Source of the DNA: Bombyx mori
Taxonomy: Eukaryota > Arthropoda > Insecta > Lepidoptera > Bombycidae
Direction of reading: 5' to 3'
Length of the DNA stretch: 64,000 nucleotides
Assembly (NCBI RefSeq): GCF_030269925.1
Contig: NC_085107.1
Span: 19,408,001-19,472,000, forward strand
Made by a program: the position numbers and the translations under genes. Of the stretch, positions 60,894-64,000 are shown one piece after another. Below the pieces are notes generated by a model. It did not search any database. It saw only the letters and a program-made list of their open reading frames with translations, and was not told the DNA's origin. Position 1 is the first letter of the stretch. Every line of letters starts with the position of its first letter.

Positions 60894-61556
60894 TTTTTTT
60901 TAAAGGGATTTTATGACCTGGTAACGGAGACCTTTAAGTCGTGTCTTATTTTAATTTAGATTCATATTTTTATGAAAAATGATATTATGAAGTGGAATGA
61001 AATGAAGACGATTAATTTGAGACATTAATCAACTGGGATGAAATTAAATGAAATGAAATGAGATGATATGGGATGATTACTATTACTGGTGGTAGGACCT
61101 CTTGTGAGTCCATGCGGGTGGGTACCACCACCCTGCCTATTTCTGCCGTGAAGCAGTAATGCGTTTCGGTTTGAAGGGTGGGGCAGCCGTTGTAACTATA
61201 CTTGAGACCTTAGAACTTGTATCTCAAGGTGGGTGGCGCATTTACGTTGTGGATGTCTATGGGCTCCAGTAACCACTTTACACCAGGTGGGCTGTGAGCT
61301 CGTTCACCCATCTAAGCAATAAAAAATCTCAGTAAAATGGTGGTCATTTACTAAGATTTTATCAGTGGACTTTTTGGAGGATCCCGAGAAGTTACGTCCA
61401 GCGGCTTTGTTTCATTTTTCCACATTTGTGCACTTTCACAGATATTAAACAGTTAATAAACCACCATTATTACACATTTAAACCCGAAGAAACACTAAAT
61501 AGACAAAATAAAACAAATCACACAACTTCACTCCTCGCGTTCCCGCCAAAAAGTCG
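60894..61556 (-). mobile_element. Family D retroposed element interrupted by Bm1
   Basis: Reverse copy of 15532-15908, flanked by the exact 13-bp duplication TTTTTAGTTCTTG (60881-60893 and 61557-61569), with its A tail (poly-T on this strand) on the left. Bm1 is inserted at 61082-61326. Confidence 0.88.
61082..61326 (+). mobile_element. Bm1 SINE, 5'-truncated, nested in family D
   Basis: TTACTGGTGGTAGGACCTCT to CATCTAAGCAATAAAAAAT. Well conserved, so younger than its host element. Confidence 0.92.
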
Positions 61557-61675
61557 TTTTTAGTTCTTGGTCCTAAATGTTGCCAGAGTAACGTGAAGTG
61601 TGTTCACGAGTGCACGCACGGCACACAGATTACACATTGCCGTCATGGTAACAAACAAGAGATATAAAATGGGTT

Positions 61676-62100
61676 AGAAAGATTCTAGCGAACTTAAACC
61701 CTCTCATCGTAGCCGCTGGAAACTACATACCCGACCCAGTAGACCGAATGGTAAACCGTCGACGTCGCCCAAAGCACGTCATTACGGATCCTCCTGATCC
61801 ATTAACGGTGCTTTTAGGCACCACAAGCACCGGTCACTGTCCTCGTCGAACCCGTCGCTTGCGACGAAGGGCTCGACGAGCGAACTAACCCATAGACACA
61901 GCCCACTGAGTTTCTCGTCGGATCTTCTCAGTGGGTCGCGTTTCCGATCCGGTGGTAGATTCTGCGAAGCACTGCTTTTGCTAGGGTCAGTGTTAGCAAC
62001 TCTCTGGTTGAGCCCCGCGAGCTCACCTACAAACGTTAGGGCGAAGCTGAAATAGCCTCTCAAGGCTATCAGCATAGGTAGGAATAAATAAAATAAAAAA
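61676..62100 (+). mobile_element. 5'-truncated LINE (family B) with ORF2 C-terminus
   Basis: Best copy. The frame reads NPLIVAAGNYIPDPVDRM, RRRRPKHVITDPPDPLTVLL and [12 protein letters not shown] then stop, followed by the 3' UTR blocks shared by the other copies and an A-rich tail. Identifies family B as LINE 3' ends; possibly the silkworm L1Bm/BMC1 group, not confirmed. Confidence 0.8.
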
Positions 62101-62470
62101 ACGCGAACTAAAGAAATGTGGCGTCGATCGAGCTAACTGATATTAGTATAGCATGAAGTTTACACTAGCAAGTTTTATAGAAACTTAATAAAATGGGATA
62201 CTATAAACTTCTCCGGCAATTTTATAGGAAGTATAGAATAAAGTAATTTAGAGAGATCATTAGAAAGTACACTACCAAACCCGTAAAAGATAGGTACACA
62301 TTAGTTAGAAAATTTAATTTAGGCTTTGCATACCTGAGTCTTGTATTGAGGGCGGAAAACGCTACCTTATATGTGATCTATTAGCGTTGAGTTTGACACC
62401 TTGTCAAAAGCATCAATTTAAAACGATTTTTTGTACTTGTTAATAAATTTTAAATAAATAAACTGAAAAT

Positions 62471-63933
62471 ATGGTTAATGAAAAATTAAGAATGCGTAAG
62501 CAACTTGGTCTACTTGAAGGGGTGGCGCTTATACTTGGAATTATATTCGGAAGCGGTGTGTTCATTTCGCCTAAAGCAGTTTTGGAAATGACTGGGTCTA
62601 TATGGGGGTCGTTGACCGTATGGGTTGCTTGTGGAGTGTTATCCACTTTCGGTGCTTTGTGTTATGCTGAGTTAGGTCAGTATTCTTATGTGTTCATTCA
62701 CTCAAAGTACTATAGGCGTTTACTTTTTGTTTTTTACACATAGGACTTCTTTAGGCTTCGAACACGAAAAAATCACTGTCATTAACATTTGGCGCTTATG
62801 CGTAGGTATAGCTAGATGTAATTTGAAGATAGGTTGAAAAGCACGGAACCCATCGAAATCTATTGTTCTTCATTAGAAGATTTTTTTCAGATGAATGCTG
62901 TTTGGTAAAATTGATACCAATATTTATCACAGTCAAAACTACCTAAATAACATGGGAAATTCATTCCTTTTTTTCTGTAGGATCTGTAGTATTTTTTTGT
63001 TTTTTTTTTTTCCTACCTATTCTAGTAACGTCGAGGGGTTATTTTAGATTCGCCGAGTTACTAAGTGAGCTCACGGGGCTCAAACCTGATGACGTTGCTA
63101 ACACAAACCCTAGCAAGAGCCGTTAATTTACTCGCCGAGCCCTTCGTCGCAAGCGACGGTTTCGACAAGAATGATTACCGGTGCTTAAGGTACCTAAAAG
63201 CACCGTTAGTGGATCGGGAGAATACGAAATGACGTGTTTTGGGCGACGTCGACTGCTTTCCATTTGGTCCGCAAGATCGAGAATGAAGTTACAGGCGGCC
63301 ACGATGAGAGGATTCTCGTATCGTGCCGGTTTCTCGAAATGACGCACTGATGCCGACTGTAAATACTTACTGATGGACTCTAGGTCTAGGTCGTCGTGGA
63401 GGTCGATCTGTAGCTATACACATCCTTGAAACATCACAATCTATACGTGTAAAACTCTATGTAGGTAATACTGTCCCCTCAATAATCTACACTGGTACGT
63501 AGTAGATCTATTTTAGTAGACAGTATATGGAGTGTGAAATTATCACATTGAGTTTTACAACGTATATAACCATTTTTTAGCCACAGGATCACATTTAGAT
63601 TTCCTGATTTTACGTGAGCTGTGGTTATGAAGTTTCGAGAAGTGGGCGTTCTGTTTCTAAGTAACTGTCACTAACTGTGGCGTTCAGTACAATTTGTTAT
63701 TAATGATTACTATGTTTTCCATTCTTTAAAGTATTTATAAGAAGCAATATCGCAATATCCCCATTTTACCCCATATATACCTACCCTTATCATATATCTA
63801 TCGAAATTATCTAAATTTTAAAATTTTCAGGCACAGCTCTTGTTCAAAGCGGCGGTGATTATCATTATATCAATGAGGCATACGGTCAACTACCGGCTTT
63901 CTTATATCTCTGGGACGCTATTTTAATATTCGT
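62471..63933 (+). CDS. SLC7-family amino acid transporter, tandem copy B (5' part)
   Basis: The first two coding exons, 62471-62675 (205 nt) and 63831-63933 (103 nt), have the same lengths and phases as exons 1 and 2 of copy A. The protein begins [20 protein letters not shown] with the GSGVFISP TM1 motif, then [16 protein letters not shown] and FLYLWDAILIFV. An in-frame TAA lies 12 nt upstream of the ATG. Expected role as for copy A. The remainder lies beyond the window. Differences from copy A are mostly conservative, implying a functional duplicate rather than a pseudogene. Confidence 0.92.
62990..63358 (-). mobile_element. 5'-truncated LINE (family B) with internal deletion
   Basis: Minus-strand frame FEKPARYENPLIVAACNF, then RRRPKHVISYSPDPLTVLLG; the UTR part ending at a poly-T (62991-63020). 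A deletion joins AACCCTAGCAAGAGCC to GTTAATTTACTCGCCGAGC. In intron 1 of SLC7 copy B. Confidence 0.8.
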
Positions 63934-64000
63934 GTGAGTTAGCCAGAAGGCGTATTTTTAATACACTTGAAATACCCAATTTGGTATGGAGGGAAAGAAT

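Larger units (their letters stand above)
55081..62470. other. Intergenic region between the two SLC7 genes
   Basis: AT-rich. 55081-59470 shows no gene and no clear repeat beyond scattered low-complexity DNA. 59472-62100 contains a DNA transposon, two LINE ends and a family D element carrying a Bm1. Confidence 0.6.

Overview
The window is nuclear DNA of a lepidopteran, most likely the silkworm Bombyx mori or its close relative B. mandarina. The evidence is the AT-rich background, compact spliced genes, and many copies of the tRNA-derived Bm1 SINE. Other lineage-typical repeats are LINE 3' ends, RTE and Jockey-type LINEs, a DD37D mariner and short Helitrons. All genes are spliced. I reconstructed exons from GT/AG sites, reading-phase continuity and protein similarity recalled from family knowledge. 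No bacterial-type features (operons, CRISPR) are present.

Layout: 1-4019 (+) holds the last three coding exons of an SLC36/PAT-type proton-coupled amino acid transporter. 4020-13039 is intergenic and repeat-rich. 13040-30186 (-) is a complete UHRF1 gene of 16 coding exons, with an 857-residue product (UBL, tandem Tudor, PHD, SRA, RING). 30187-37055 is a transposon-rich gap. It contains LINE relics, a full Bm1, and an LTR-type sequence whose core promoter is split by a 5'-truncated Jockey-like retrotransposon. 37056-39812 (+) is a 7-exon gene for a predicted secreted 256-residue protein that I do not recognise. 43231-55080 (+) is a complete 10-exon SLC7 (LAT/y+LAT light-subunit type) amino acid transporter of 467 residues. 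62471-63933 (+) holds the first two exons of a tandem SLC7 paralogue with the same exon lengths; it runs off the window.

Three amino acid transporter genes therefore flank an epigenetic maintenance gene. Nothing in the sequence suggests a shared pathway between the transporters and UHRF1. The two SLC7 genes are a local tandem duplication.

Most non-coding structure is transposon history, and several insertions can be resolved to the base by target-site duplications (TSDs). Three stand out: a Jockey-like insertion at the initiator of an LTR core promoter, an RTE insertion that cut a splice donor but left a working donor copy, and retroposed LINE 3' ends as short as 57 bp. The orphan secreted gene carries a tandem duplication of an intron/exon junction in which one acceptor AG is now GG.
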